Shown here in pieces: positions 1 through 11,293 of a DNA stretch of 64,000 nucleotides (the stretch's first letter is position 1; every line of letters starts with the position of its first letter). The position numbers and the translations under genes were made by a program. Source of the DNA: Wyeomyia smithii. Lineage: Eukaryota > Arthropoda > Insecta > Diptera > Culicidae. The notes below the pieces were generated by a model. That model did not search any database. It saw nothing but the letters and a program-made list of their open reading frames with translations, and was not told the DNA's origin. Location of the stretch: NCBI RefSeq assembly GCF_029784165.1, contig NC_073694.1, positions 73,489,411-73,553,410 on the forward strand, written 5' to 3'.

Positions 1-19
1 CAAAAAATTTGTAGAAAAA

Positions 20-215
20 TTTTCTTTTGGAAAATTTTCTTTAGTGTATTTGCTGCTCGCATCGATAGCTTTCGCACTGGGATGCGATTTGTCATGCAAA
101 ATAAGCGAAACAAACGAGATGTTACGGATATCCGCATCCGCATACGTAAATGCGAAACATGAAAATCGACATCCGCATCTGCAGATATTTAAAAAATCAC
201 ATCCGTAACATCCCT
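20..215. repeat. interspersed repeat fragment, second copy at 41420-41670
   Basis: The sequence from 'tttgctgctcgc' through 'ctttcgcactgg' to the 'gcggatatccgcatccgc'-like part recurs in reverse complement at about 41420-41670, with the same order of blocks. This shows an interspersed repeat family, but no ends, TSD or coding potential are visible here, and the left end may lie outside the window. Class unknown. Confidence 0.55.
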
Positions 216-1409
216 GATTATCATAAAAGATAGAAACGAATGATCTGCGAAGAAAGTTAAAAGGTAATCATACAATTTGCTCTGTTTGCGACCTTACTGG
301 AACAAACCAGATAAGCTGTGGATCAAAGAAAGTGGCTATGATTTAGTCAGAAGAAACTCGTCCATAAATTGGACACGGTTAACTTTAAAATATCGAAAAC
401 TTAATCATAATGAGTTGATACAATCAGGTCTCCTCTCTGCATACTTCACTGAGTTAACTAAGCAGCATATAGCGCGAAAAACTGGCATTCCCAGCAGTGT
501 TGCGAAATTTCGACACAGAAAAATGAAAGTGATCCAACAGCAGTTTCACTCTCACTCACTTCAACCTGATATTGAGTGTCACCCAAGTCAACTATCAGTC
601 AATAATCATGTCAGTCATATAAATGATGTATCTTAATTATTATCGAAATTATTTTGCATGAACTCAATGGAGTAGGTAGACACCTTCATCCTACACTGCA
701 AAAACATCGCTAGAGCAACATAGCGTGTGCGAAATTACAATAATGCTACTAGTCAGCATTACCACTGTCAACTGATTGGCGCTGCAAGCAATTATCACTG
801 TCAGCTCGGTCGTGTTGATAGTGATATTCGTAGTATTCAGTTTCAACTGAGAATCTATCACTGGCAGTGAAAATTTGCAACCCTGATTCCCAGTAAGAAT
901 CGAATAAAAGACATCCGAAGTTCAAGAAAAAAAATTACTCCGGATAGTCAAACCATTTTCTCCGGATAATTAATCGAGCCTCTGGAAAATCGTACCCTCG
1001 GGTTAATGAGTCTGAGCTGTAGAAAAAATGGGTTATTTGTTATTTCCGGCATTTATGGGAAAATCTGTGAAAATCTGTGATTTTTCAAAAATATCTGTCA
1101 TCTGTAATCACAGATTCTGTGATTCGAAAAAGGAAAAAAATCTGTGATTATACAGAAAAATTTGTGGAAACGGCAACTCTGCCGCTCGGGCCGGACGGTT
1201 GAGTGAAACGAAAAATATCAAAACGGAATATCAATATAAGTTCGCGCGTTCGTTGATTTAGGCTACCTATTCTCAACGTAGAAAAAGCACGAAGGCGACA
1301 CGATGGTCGAATGATTCGAATCCCGAGTACGTTTCGCTCGCATGTGAGATGGAGACAAAAATTTACTCTACGATGCCAGCTGAAAATGTTTCTCGTATGG
1401 TGTTTTCAT
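216..1409. other. no recognised gene; one unassigned ORF of 119 codons
   Basis: An open frame at 277-636 (+) opens with TTG and encodes 119 basic residues that I do not recognise. No splice, promoter or family evidence supports it as a gene, and it may be chance or a decayed element. Positions 1060-1175 hold a degenerate cluster of 'atctgtga'/'tctgtgatt' words. Nothing else is recognised. Confidence 0.4.
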
Positions 1410-1915
1410 GAACTTTTAGAGCGAATATCCTTGATGATCTTCTTGTGCGAAGTTCTCTGGCGATTTTTCATTGCATTGAGCGGTGAGTGAACTTTTTTTT
1501 ATCATAATTATTCCAACACTGACTGTGCATTTGCTCGCGTTCACATGTAGTCCGCAACTAGCGCAAAATCTTCCGAAAATTTCTAAATCACTCTGCAATC
1601 TTTGGCAGTCGTCATTATGTTTGATAGGTAGGAACAGTTTCACATCATCTGCGTAAATCAAAACGATTGCGTGGCCGATCACTTCAGGCTGTTTATTCAT
1701 CAAAAGCACGAACAGCAATGGGCCTAGATGACTGCCTTGTGGTACTCCTGACTGGACAATAAACGAGTTCGATCTACTAGTGAGCCACGAATCCCTGCGT
1801 CTGCTACTACCCTTAATATACTATCAATACTAACAGCATCGAAGGCTTTGCTCATGTCTGTATAGATACAAACAACTTGAAACCCTTTGGAGATGTAATC
1901 CGTGACCAAGGTGGT
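1410..1915 (-). pseudogene. reverse transcriptase fragment of a non-LTR retrotransposon (CR1/L2/Jockey-like)
   Basis: Reading leftwards on the minus strand there is RT motif A (YTDMSKAFDAVS, about 1850-1880), then after a frameshift motif B (QGSHLGPLLF, about 1715-1745), and motif C (YADDVKLF, about 1635-1660) followed by the usual thumb-proximal segment. Only about 500 bp of the palm survives. There is no endonuclease and no visible 3' end. The motifs resemble those of the element at 15030-20552, but the sequence is clearly a different family member. It is a dead fragment: motif A and motifs B/C lie in different frames. Confidence 0.8.
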
Positions 1916-1937
1916 AAACTAACAAAGATTTGTAACG

Positions 1938-2015
1938 ACGGACGAGAGATTCGACCCTTTGGAGCACTTTTATACCTTTGGTTTTTTCAGTGATTGCTAT
2001 ACCTGTCTAGGAGAA
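1938..2015 (+). repeat. short repeat end shared with 37300-37388
   Basis: The words 'ccctttggagcacttt', 'atacctttgg' and 'agtgattgctatacct' followed by an A-rich stretch match the block at about 37312-37388, which closes the composite repeat region there. This is therefore probably the terminal piece of the same family. No TSD is evident. Confidence 0.55.
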
Positions 2016-2578
2016 AAACAAAAAGGAACATGGCAAAGTCATTTTTCGAAAAACACTATTCCGAGATAAACGCGTGTAAAGTTTCAAGTTTAGCTTATGC
2101 GGCCGAGGCGAGGTGCTCTGCAAATCGTTCTAACTTTCTCCCTATTGCTCAGATCTTCAAGAAAATTTGTGAAAATATTCTCAAGATGTTGTATTTGAAG
2201 ATAATGCAATAATTTTTTTTCGGTTTTTCGAAAACTAAAATGGCATATAACCCCTAAACACATAGCCAAGGTAAAAAATTGCATAGGTAAACTCATTTCA
2301 ACATCTGTCAAATCTTAGTTATACACTAAAACAAAAAACACGGATAATTATTCCTCACCCTGTACATAAACAGTGGCGTTGGTATACAGAACTAATCTAA
2401 TTTAATCAAAAGTCTGTTCAAAAGTCATGTTTTGCTGGAAATGCTGAACTTGTTCCAGACAATGTATCACACTTCTTTCAAAATTTTGGAACGTCTCAAA
2501 GAGAACGGTTAATTCGTCTTCAAAGCAGCATTTCAAATTTGTCTCTCATGCCTGCCACCAATCAATGTTAGCTCGAAC
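2016..2578. other. no recognised feature
   Basis: AT-rich sequence with only short overlapping open frames on both strands. No motif, repeat boundary or RNA gene is recognised. Confidence 0.4.
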
Positions 2579-2983
2579 CAAGGATGTAAATTATCTCTCA
2601 CGCTCGTTTTTTTCGCAAGACGATAGCTCGTTTAATAAACACATTTTTGAACAACTTTGTATGACGAACTTGAAGTCCTCAAGTAGTACTATAACTTTGT
2701 CCAAGGGAGTATTACTCGTACTCAAACACCGAAGCCATTGATGAGAGCACATTTAAGAAAATTATCGCGATAATTATCGCGTTAGTGATAATTATCGCTA
2801 TAATTTACAAGAATGTGCCCTCACAGCTCCGGTGTTTGAGTACGAGTAATACTCTTCTCGACAAAGTTATAGTACTACTTGAGGACTTCGAGCTCGTCAT
2901 ACAAAGTTGTTCATAAATGTGTTTATTAAACGAGCTATCGGCTTGCGAAAAAAATGAGCGTGAGTGATAATTTACATCTTTGG
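2579..2983. mobile_element. palindromic MITE (foldback), about 405 bp
   Basis: The left arm, from 'ccaaggatgtaaatt' (2579), is mirrored by the right arm ending 'aatttacatctttgg' (2983). Pairing continues inwards through 'cgctcgttttttt', 'gatagctcgtttaataaac', 'agtactataactttgtc' and 'gtactcaaacaccg'. The arms are about 180 bp and meet around an AT-rich centre made of 'ataattatcgc' words at 2762-2800. This is a non-coding foldback element. The exact ends and TSD are not clear. Confidence 0.8.
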
Positions 2984-3130
2984 CCCCAGCATAACGTTAT
3001 TGTTATTGGCTGAACTGTTGCGTGGCAGAGAGTTTCAAAAGAAATTCATGTTTCATACATTCGTAATACATATGAAATAAAATCTCTTTGCGTGTTGCGA
3101 AACTAGCATATAGACATAACTTATAAAACA

Positions 3131-6100
3131 ATGGCCCCTCCTTGCAGCGATTGTATTCTTCGATGCCTAATTCAACTGCGTATATGAAGGATTCTATCTC
3201 TGTCTTACAGTGGAATTGTAGAAGTATTTTACCAAAAATTGATTCGTTTAAAGTTTTGATAAATAAAAACAAATGCGATGCATTTTCCCTTTGTGAAACT
3301 TGGCTTACTTCAAATATTGATCTCAACTTCCATGATTTTAATATTATTCGCCTTGATCGAGACACCCTATATGGAGGAGTACTTCTAGGGATTAAAAAGT
3401 GCTATTCATTCTACCGTATTACCCTCCCCTCGATTCCAGGCATCGAAGTTGTCGCATGTCAAATGACAATACAAGGTAAAGAGCTTTGTATTGCCTCAAT
3501 ATATATTCCTCCCAGAGCACAGGTTGGGCAACGGCTGCTCTTTGATTTAATAGAACTTCTTCCCTCGCCACGTTTGATTATGGGAGACTACAACTCTCAT
3601 GGTGTGGCTTGGAGTTCCCCTCACAATGATAACCGCTCCTCTTTATACTATAACCTTTGCGATGACTTCGACATGACTATTTTAAACAACGGTGAAATGA
3701 CACGTATCCCGAAACCTCCAGCGCGCCCAAGCGCTTTGGATCTATCCTTATGTTCGACGTCGCTACGGTTGGATTGCACATGGAAGGTAATCCTCGATCC
3801 TCACGGTAGCGACCATCTGCCAATTCTTATTTCAATTACTAACGGGTCAACTCGCATGCGACCAATTGACATTCCGTATGACCTCACACGGAATGTCGAT
3901 TGGAAGTTATACGAGGAAATGATTTCGAAAGCGGTCGAGTCGATTCAACATCATCCACCACTTGAAGAATACAACCTCCTCGCGGGCTTGATTCTCGACG
4001 CCGCGTTGCAAGCCCAAACGAAGAAATATCCCGGCGTAGCGATCAAAGAACGGCCTCCCACTCCGTGGTGGGACAAAGAGTGCTCCGATGTCTACACGGA
4101 AAAATCCGACGCGTTTAAGGCCTACCAGAAGGAAGGTATACCTGGCGACTATTTACGGTATTCGGAGCTTGATACCAAGCTTAAAAGCTTGGCTAAAGCA
4201 AAGAAACGCGGATATTGGCGTCGGTTCGTGAACGAGACGTCGAGGGAGACATCGATGAGCACTCTTTGGAACACAGCCCGAAGAATGCGGAATCGCGTAA
4301 CGGTCAACGAAAGCGAGGAGTCTTCAAGTCGGTGGATATTTGATTTTGCCAGGGAAGTATGACCGGACTCTGTTCCTGAGCAAAATATTGTTCGCGATGC
4401 GTCTCCGGGCCACGACACGATAGAATCACCTTTGACGATGGCAGAATTTTCAGTTGCCCTCCTGTCCTGTAACAATAACGCGCCTGGGTTAGATAGAATC
4501 AAATTCAACTTGTTGAAGAATCTACCCGGCAATGCCAAGAGGCGCTTGTTGAACTTGTTCAATAAGTTCCTGGAGCAAAACATTGTACCGCAGGATTGGA
4601 GGCAAGTGAAGGTGATCGCCATCCAAAAACCAGGGAAACCAGCTTCTGATCACAACACTTATAGGCCGATTGCAATGCTATCCTGTATCCGGAAATTGAT
4701 GGAAGAAATGATACTCCGTCGTTTAGACCACTGGGTCGAATCAAATGGTCTACTATCAGATACTCAATTTGGCTTCCGCCGTGCCAATGGGACGAATGAT
4801 TGTCTTGCGTTGCTTTCAACAGATATTCAGCTGGCGTATGCTCCAAATAACAAATGGCGTCTGGGTTCTTGGACATTAAGGGGGCTTTTGATTCCGTTTC
4901 TATTGACATTCTTTCGGGTAAACTTCACCGACAAGGATTTTCTCCAATTTTGAACAATTTTTTGCACAATTTGTCGTCCGAAAAGCACATGCATTTTACG
5001 CACGGCGATTTGGCAACTTTTCGCATTAGCTGCATGGGTCTTCACCAGGGCTCATGTTTAAGCCCCCTTCTTTACAACTTTTATGTAAATGACATCGACG
5101 AATGTCTGGCAAATTCATGCACGATAAGACAACTTGCAGACGACAGTGTAATCTCTGTTACAGGAGCTAAAGCTGCCGATTTGCAAGGACCATTGCAAGA
5201 TACCTTGGACAAATTGTCTGCTTGGGCTTTACAGCTAGGTATCGAATTCTCTCCGGAGAAGACTGAGATAGTAGTTTTTTCTAGAAAGCATGAACGTGCT
5301 CAGCTTCAAACACAATTAATGGGTAAAACGATTTCTCAGGTTTGGTACACAAATATCTTGGTGTCTGGTTTGACTCTGAAGGCACCTGGGGTTGTGACAT
5401 TAGGTATCTGATGAAAAAATGTCAACAAAGAGTGAATTTTCTTCGTACAATAACCGGATCGTGGTGGAAGCCCACCCAGGAGACCTCATAAGGCTTTACC
5501 AAACAACGATATTGTCTGTAATTGAGTACGGGTGTTTCTGCTTCCGCTCCGCAGCAAACACACATTTGATCAAACTGGAGCGAATACAATATCGTTGTTT
5601 GCGTATCGCCTTAGGTTGCATGCAATCGACCCATACGATGAGTTTGGAGGTCTTAACTGGAGTTCTACCTTTGAAAAACCGCTTTTGGAGCCTGTCTTCT
5701 CGTATTCTTATCAAATGTGAGGTCTTGAACCGTCCCGTGATTGAAAATTTTGAAAGGTTAGTCGAACTTAATTCTCAAACCCATTTCATGACATTGTATT
5801 TCAATTACATGTCCCAAAATATTAATCCTTCTTCGAATATTTCAAATCGTGTCAACTTATCAAATACTTCTGATTCTACTGTGTTTTTCGATACATCCAT
5901 GATAGAAGAAACTCGTGGAATCCCGGATCATTTACGCGTGCAGCAGATCCCCAAAATTTTGCCAATAAATATCGAAACATCAACTGCAACAATATGTTCT
6001 ACACTGACGGATCACTTCTTGATGGGTCCACTGGCTTCGGTATCTCCAATAACAATTTAACCGTCTCCCATAAGCTCGATAATCCTGCTTCTGTTTACGT

Positions 6101-7241
6101 CGCAGAATTAGCTGGAATTCAGTACACCCTAGGAATTATCGAAAAAATGCCCACGGACCATAATTTCATCTTTACGGACAGTTTCAGTTCCATTGAGGCT
6201 TTCCGATCGATGAAAGATGTTAAGCACTCTCCGTATTTCCTGGGGAAAATACGGGAACATTTGAGTGCTTTATCCGAAAAATCGTTTCAGATTACCTTAG
6301 CGTGGGTCCCTTCTCACTTCTCGATACCGGGTAATGAGAAAGCGGACTCTTTGGCTAAGTTTGGCGCAACAAACGGTGATATTTATGAAAGACCAATTGC
6401 CTTTAATGAATTTTTCGCACTTGTACGTCAGAATACGATCATCAGTTGGCAAAATGCTTGGACCAGAGGGGAATTGGGAAGGTGGTTACATTCCATAATC
6501 CCCAAAGTATCGACGAACCCGTGGTTCAAGGGGTTGGATGTAGGTCGGGATTTCATTTGCGTGATGTCCCGGCTTATGTCCAATCACTATAGATTTGACG
6601 CGCATCTCCGTCGTGTTGGGCTCGGGGAAAGTGGTATCTGTGCCTGTGGTGAAGGTTATCACGACATAGAGCACGTTGTTTGGTCATGCCCTGTACACCG
6701 TGACGACAGGTCTAAATAAATAATTTCCCTTCAGGCCGAGGGTAGACAGCCGGCTGTTCCTGTTCGTGACGTCTTGGCGAGCCGTGACCTATCCTACATG
6801 TCCCTTGTATACGTTTTCCTGAAATCCATCCACGCCCCAGTTTAGTCCTATCCCCTTCCGCCTACATCCAACCAAACGACAAGAACAAGTTAAGACCCCG
6901 GATCCGGAAACAGCAATCAGACCCGCACGATACTCTCAAGGCCCGAGGGAGACAACCCAATATGCCAGTCCGTAATATCTTGGCCCAGCAGCGGAACAAA
7001 TTTAATATGCTGCTTACCTATGGCAATGGTAAACCATCAAACAACAAACCAGTGCTTTTAATGCAAAACATTCTAGCTTTAAGTTAGATTTAGTTTCAGC
7101 TCGTAGTCGGCAGCGAGGGTAAAAAATTTGCTTTTAGTTATTAAGATACTTTAGAAAGTAAGCTACCAGATATAATTGGCGCCGTTAAACACTAAATTGT
7201 ATTTGTGCCGAGTCAAATAAATTATAGATGAAGAAAAAAAA
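3131..7241 (+). mobile_element. I-clade-like non-LTR retrotransposon, copy 1
   Basis: The element is bounded by a perfect 13-bp TSD, 'aacttataaaaca', at 3118-3130 and 7242-7254. It starts at ATGGCCCCTCC and ends in an A-rich tail (7231-7241) after a 3' UTR of about 520 bp. It encodes AP-type endonuclease, reverse transcriptase, RNase H and a C-terminal CCHC-like motif. The endonuclease-RT-RNase H order places it in the I/LOA/R1 group, and I-clade is my best guess. No ORF1 is present. A second copy lies at 28181-32290 in the opposite orientation and starts at the same base. Copy 1 is the more damaged of the two. Confidence 0.93.
3163..6719 (+). pseudogene. disrupted ORF2 (endonuclease, RT, RNase H) of I-like copy 1
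   Basis: Possible starts are ATG 3163 or ATG 3184. The endonuclease keeps LQWNCRS, SLCETWLTS, GDYNSHG and GSDHLPI (about 3190-3830). RT keeps motif B QGSCLSPLLYN (about 5045) and motif C LADD (about 5135). RNase H keeps FYTDGS, the Glu of AELAGIQ (codon 6105-6107), FTDS and NEKADSLAK (6000-6360). A C-terminal CACGEGYHDIEHVVWSCP motif lies at 6640-6695. Compared with copy 2 there is a nonsense codon TGA at 4360-4362 and single-base deletions near 4842, 5340 and 5466, plus a further frame change near 5980. The protein cannot be made intact. Confidence 0.9.
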
Positions 7242-7259
7242 AACTTATAAAACAGGTGA

Positions 7260-8242
7260 AACCTTCTCGGGGAACAATGTTGTTATAAAACAGCTTATTA
7301 AGCTTTAGTTCAGCAGAAATCCACCGAATAGTAGCTTAATTATATAATTCAACAAAATTGTTGTGTTGAACAACAAATTCGGAAATACTCATATTGAGTG
7401 GTATTTGGTCACTTTAGGCTGTTTTCCAGAAGCCATTTGGAGACATTTTCTGGCTTCTGGGCGTCATTCTGGTTCCGGAAACACCCATATTCAAAAACCG
7501 AAACTACAGACAAACAGACGTGTCACTCGAAGACGATTTCATCGACCAGAAAATTTACGATTATTGCACATTCATTATCAAAGACCGGTTCCGTAATGCC
7601 GCGGGTGTTGATTTAAGCAAGCGTGCACACCCATTAGCAAAGACAAAAACCGTTTTACGAAAATAAGTTAGTAGGCAATAAGGTCACATGGTTGCGTAAA
7701 AGTATAACGTTTCGAATAAGGACGAAGATTTTTCAGGATTTTTCTTGGAAGAGGCACGTCTGTTTGTTTGTGCCGAAACTTTCCATCTTAAATTTAAAAA
7801 TGGCGTCTAGAGTCGATTTTTGGCAGGAGCCAAAAGAGGTGCCTCTTCAGCTGGTCTCGAGGTACGATGCTGGCCTAACTAACCAGTCGTGACTCAGGAG
7901 ACACAGAAACGCATCGTCCCAATCATTTTAGGCTGCTTTTCGGAAATACTGGTTGAAGATATTTCAACCCCTTTCAGAGTTAGGAGGAGTGTCAAACCAC
8001 CTTAGAAATTTGTGTTTGAGTGGTTTGAGAACCCGCCCATCCAAAACTGAAAGGGGTGTCGAACCACCATGAACAAATTTTTTGCTCCCAAAAACCTTCA
8101 CATGCCAAATTTGGTTCCACTTACTTGATTATTTCTTGAGATGTGAGGAATTCGTGTTTCATTTGTATGAGACCCCTCCCTTCCAGAAGAAGGAGGGGTC
8201 GCGAACTATCTTAGTCACCTTTCCTCGGCCCCTAAAACCCCT
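7260..8242. repeat. old interspersed repeat, left part
   Basis: The sequence carries phrases with the look of a decayed mosquito repeat ('gtttccaagcctatatgg', 'gtcagacagacatacag' beyond 8640), with no coding capacity. It is interrupted at 8243-8625 by a solo LTR and resumes at 8626. Both 'ggtttccgg' words and 'ccaccttag' words recur internally. I cannot name the family. Confidence 0.4.
7851..7905 (+). repeat. truncated tRNA-like SINE head
   Basis: 'ctggtctcgaggtacgatg' and 'ctggcctaac' match the head (A-box side) of the SINE found on the minus strand at 51738-51945. Here the middle and the B box are lost after 'aaccagtcgtgactc'. Only the first 50 or so bases remain. Confidence 0.6.
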
Positions 8243-8625
8243 TGATCGCGCACGGCCCTACGTTGTGTTAATTTCGCCCTTTGGCATCACAGTGGGCAAT
8301 TACGGCCCATGGAGAAGTTTTCTTTTATACTGCAACGCAAACACAAGTCTTTACTTAACTAGATTTATTCGAACTTGTACAATATTTACAACGGGGCAGC
8401 ATGACGGCGCTGCCACCGTACGATTATCGACAAACCACTAACGACTAACAACTATTTGAGATGGCAAGCACACTTTTATAGCTGGTCGCAAACAATGACC
8501 AGCTTTGGCGGGAAGCGCGAATAAAGCTTGAAATAAGCGCGCGCAAACCAGCGTCGCTTGGGCCTCAGCTGGTCACTCACGGATGACAGTATTGCCCAAC
8601 TGAGGCGGTAGTTTAGGCGCGAACA
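8243..8625 (-). mobile_element. solo LTR of an LTR retrotransposon (possibly BEL/Pao)
   Basis: The 383-bp block is flanked by a 5-bp direct repeat, CCCCT (8238-8242 and 8626-8630), and in minus orientation begins TGTTCGCGCC and ends GATCA, i.e. TG...CA. Removing it restores a continuous surrounding repeat. Minus-strand promoter and processing signals are in the expected order: TATA-like 'ctataaaag' (about 8474-8482), an initiator-like 'agttgttagtcgttag', and polyadenylation signal 'aataaa' (8364-8369). There is no internal coding region, so it is best read as a recombined solo LTR. The BEL/Pao assignment is a guess from the TGTTCGCG start and the 5-bp TSD. Confidence 0.8.
8474..8482 (-). promoter_or_regulatory. 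TATA box of the solo LTR
   Basis: The minus strand reads 'ctataaaag' within the solo LTR, about 145 bp after its TG start and about 105 bp before the AATAAA signal. That is the usual order inside an LTR. Whether it still drives transcription is unknown. Confidence 0.55.
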
Positions 8626-8630
8626 CCCCT

Positions 8631-8715
8631 ATATACAAAATTTCACGTCGATCGGTTCAGTAGTTTCCAAGCCTATATGGGTCAGACAGACATACAGAGT
8701 TGCATTTTTATATGT
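8631..8715. repeat. old interspersed repeat, right part
   Basis: Continuation of the repeat interrupted by the solo LTR: 'aaatttcacgtcgatcggtt' then 'gtcagacagacatacagag' and 'gcatttttatatg', a tail-like end. Non-coding. Confidence 0.5.
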
Positions 8716-10372
8716 TTAGAAGATAGAAGATGTGCGTTATAAAGATTTAAATAGAAGGAAAACCGCATAAATACTGAATAACGCGTAAAAATACAGGTAA
8801 AAAAGGAATCAAAGAACCCACTTCTTCGAGAATATTAATCTAATCTTTAGTTGATATTCCTAGAGAAACAATTCAAAAGGTATCTATCTGCTTTGATGAT
8901 TTTTTATCGATCATTTTCATTCAATCACCACTACTTATCAAACACCTTTTATGACACGTTACTTGCACAAGTTGATAGCGGAGGGATCACTATAGTCTTC
9001 TGAACGAAAACCTAAAGCTTAGTAAAGCTGTACCATTACCAAAATGAAAAGACACTCTGGAAAAACGATGAAAGCATATAGGACCTTTTGAAATGTTTAT
9101 CTAGATTTAGCAAAAAAAAAACGATTAAACCGTTAGGGTGTTAATTTTACTCTTGGTTTACAAGCTTGAACAGCAAGTAGTCTATAATTTAGTTATCTTC
9201 AGTTGTAACCTCAAACCTATCTATTCGCTAACTATAATTTAACCAGAACAATACGGATAGAAAGCTACGTATAGCAAAGACGATAGTCGAAATAAAATCT
9301 TTCATCCAATGAACAGAAAGTGAACTTCTGCCCCAAAACGTCTGTCGTTGTTTTGCCGTACTGACAGCATATGAGCAGCAGCAGTAGCAGTCACAAATCA
9401 ACGAATACGCAACCAGCATTCGAAAACGAGAACTTATCACGGTGTCATGGAATTGTACAACTGTTAACCAAAAGGGCTCTTCGTGTTTTGAGGCGAATGT
9501 TGGATGTAAGATGTAAAATGCTGTTCTATTGGATATACCACCAGGGACGCTGCTTTAGGGTTTGTCAGTTGAACTCAAGTGAATAAATAGTGACTTCGAC
9601 TGGTTAAGAACCACACCAGTCAGAAATTGCCAGCGTAGATACTGTATGACATTAGCATCAGCAGTAGCGACATAATTTGACATTTATACATCATTCGAAA
9701 TACGAAGAGGATGAATTTGATTTTCGAGTCACATATGTGCAATGCATAGCAGTGCTCGAGAGAGACCAGCGCGACGCCTCAAGCAGTCGTATGCAAAATT
9801 CATCCCCGATATATGCGTAACCGGGCGCACATATCTTTCAATTTGCAAAAACGATGATGTTCTGCATGCAAAGCAGACCGTTCGTACTGTGATGCCATCC
9901 TTATATTCTCTTCTCGTTGTGGGCCTACCCGGCAATGAATCTTAGGACAGTTCGAATGTTTAATATTCCGTAAAAAGGAGTCCTTCCAGACTGCCGGTGG
10001 TGAACATGGACGCCTCAATTGGAAAGAAGCAAAGACAAAACTAGACTTCGATAGCATTAAATTGTCGTGTGCGTTTCTTCAATTACTGCTAACATCATTG
10101 CGTTTTGGGAATATCAAATCTAATGATGGAAATTCTAACCTTCCCATCTCACTCGACTATTGAGCGCTCCATCATAAGCCGGTCGTCGTTCTGACTGACG
10201 TAGGATGTAGTATGCATTCGATTGCGTAAACACATATATACGTACTGTTCCCGGGAAGAAAAGGCGGCACACGTTTATCTGTTCCTTGCCAAGTAAAGTT
10301 TCCACATGAACCGATTCCGTTCACATTTGGTGCTCCGTGTCGAATGACCTTAATTAAATGAGCGGTATCTAG
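8716..10372. other. no recognised gene
   Basis: AT-rich. Short frames overlap on both strands without family motifs. At 9373-9394 there is a small 'agcagc/gtagc' trinucleotide-like run. Nothing else can be supported. Confidence 0.4.
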
Positions 10373-11293
10373 AGTAGGGGAACAACGGGCAACACGGACA
10401 GGATGGGTAAGATGGACCGTTACTCATTTCTATATAAACTATTGAAAGTAACACAAATCACTAATGCCAGTTACATACTAACAGGATTCTGGGAGTTTCG
10501 ATATATTATGTAGATTAAAACAATGGTTTGTTATTTGAGAGATAATCAAAATAAGCTCACTCTCAACAGCAAAGCAATGAGATGTAGTTTTTGCCGTGTG
10601 GAATTAAAGCTTATGCTGCGGTAAAACTTCAGAAAAATATAGTTCTCAATGATATTGGAATAATTAAGCATATTTGAAACATGTGGGTGAAGAAAGTTTA
10701 GTGAAAATATTATTTTTTTGGAAATCACATCGATCCAAAAAATTGTTTACCTCTTGGGCAAGACGGTCCTTTGTTGTTTTCGCAAAATGGACAGTTTAAG
10801 AAAACGACGATAGCATCAATTATATATTTTTTTTCAGCATTCTTAGCATGCGAGATGAGACCTGAAGTCATTGACTCTCATTTGAAACAAAAATCATCTT
10901 TAGAAACGTTGTTAAAACCTGTAAATATACTACAAGTAAATGATGTGAATGATTCCTTCTGCGCAGCGGACGGTAAGCTTTTAACACGTGCTTTTTTGTG
11001 CAGCGCGTCGTCCCGTATAGAAAAGAAATTTGCTATAGTCTTTCACAGGTCCTTTATACCAGCACAGCCGGTCCATTTCATATGCACGTTGTGAAATAGT
11101 GGTTTTTCGAGACAGTTTCTATTTTAGTGAAAAATAATATAAAATCACTCTAAAAAGCAAAGGTTTGCATTATTTTATGAAAAGCACTAGTCAACGTCGA
11201 ATATTATGAATATCGTTGCTTGAAATGTTGTGTTTTGAGCAGAATAATGAATGATTTCCTTAGGGTGACCGTCTTGCCCGTTGTTCCCCTACT
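10373..11293. mobile_element. 921-bp terminal-inverted-repeat element, non-coding
   Basis: The left end 'agtaggggaacaacgggcaa' is the inverted complement of the right end 'ttgcccgttgttcccctact'. The TIR extends to about 27 bp with few mismatches ('cacgg'/'gacgg'). A related word, 'gggcaagacggtcctttgtt', also lies inside at about 10755. The interior has no transposase motif. No clear TSD was found, so superfamily is open. Confidence 0.75.

Noticed and set aside
277..636. 119-codon ORF as a gene
   Set aside because: Starts with TTG, has no recognised motif and sits among repeat fragments; not supported as a protein-coding gene.
3131..3187. ORF1-end/ORF2-start overlap at 'atatgaagg' in the I-like element
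   Set aside because: A frame from ATG 3131 ends at TGA 3185-3187 over ATG 3184, but the stretch is only 18 codons and begins at the element's first base, so an ORF1 cannot be inferred.
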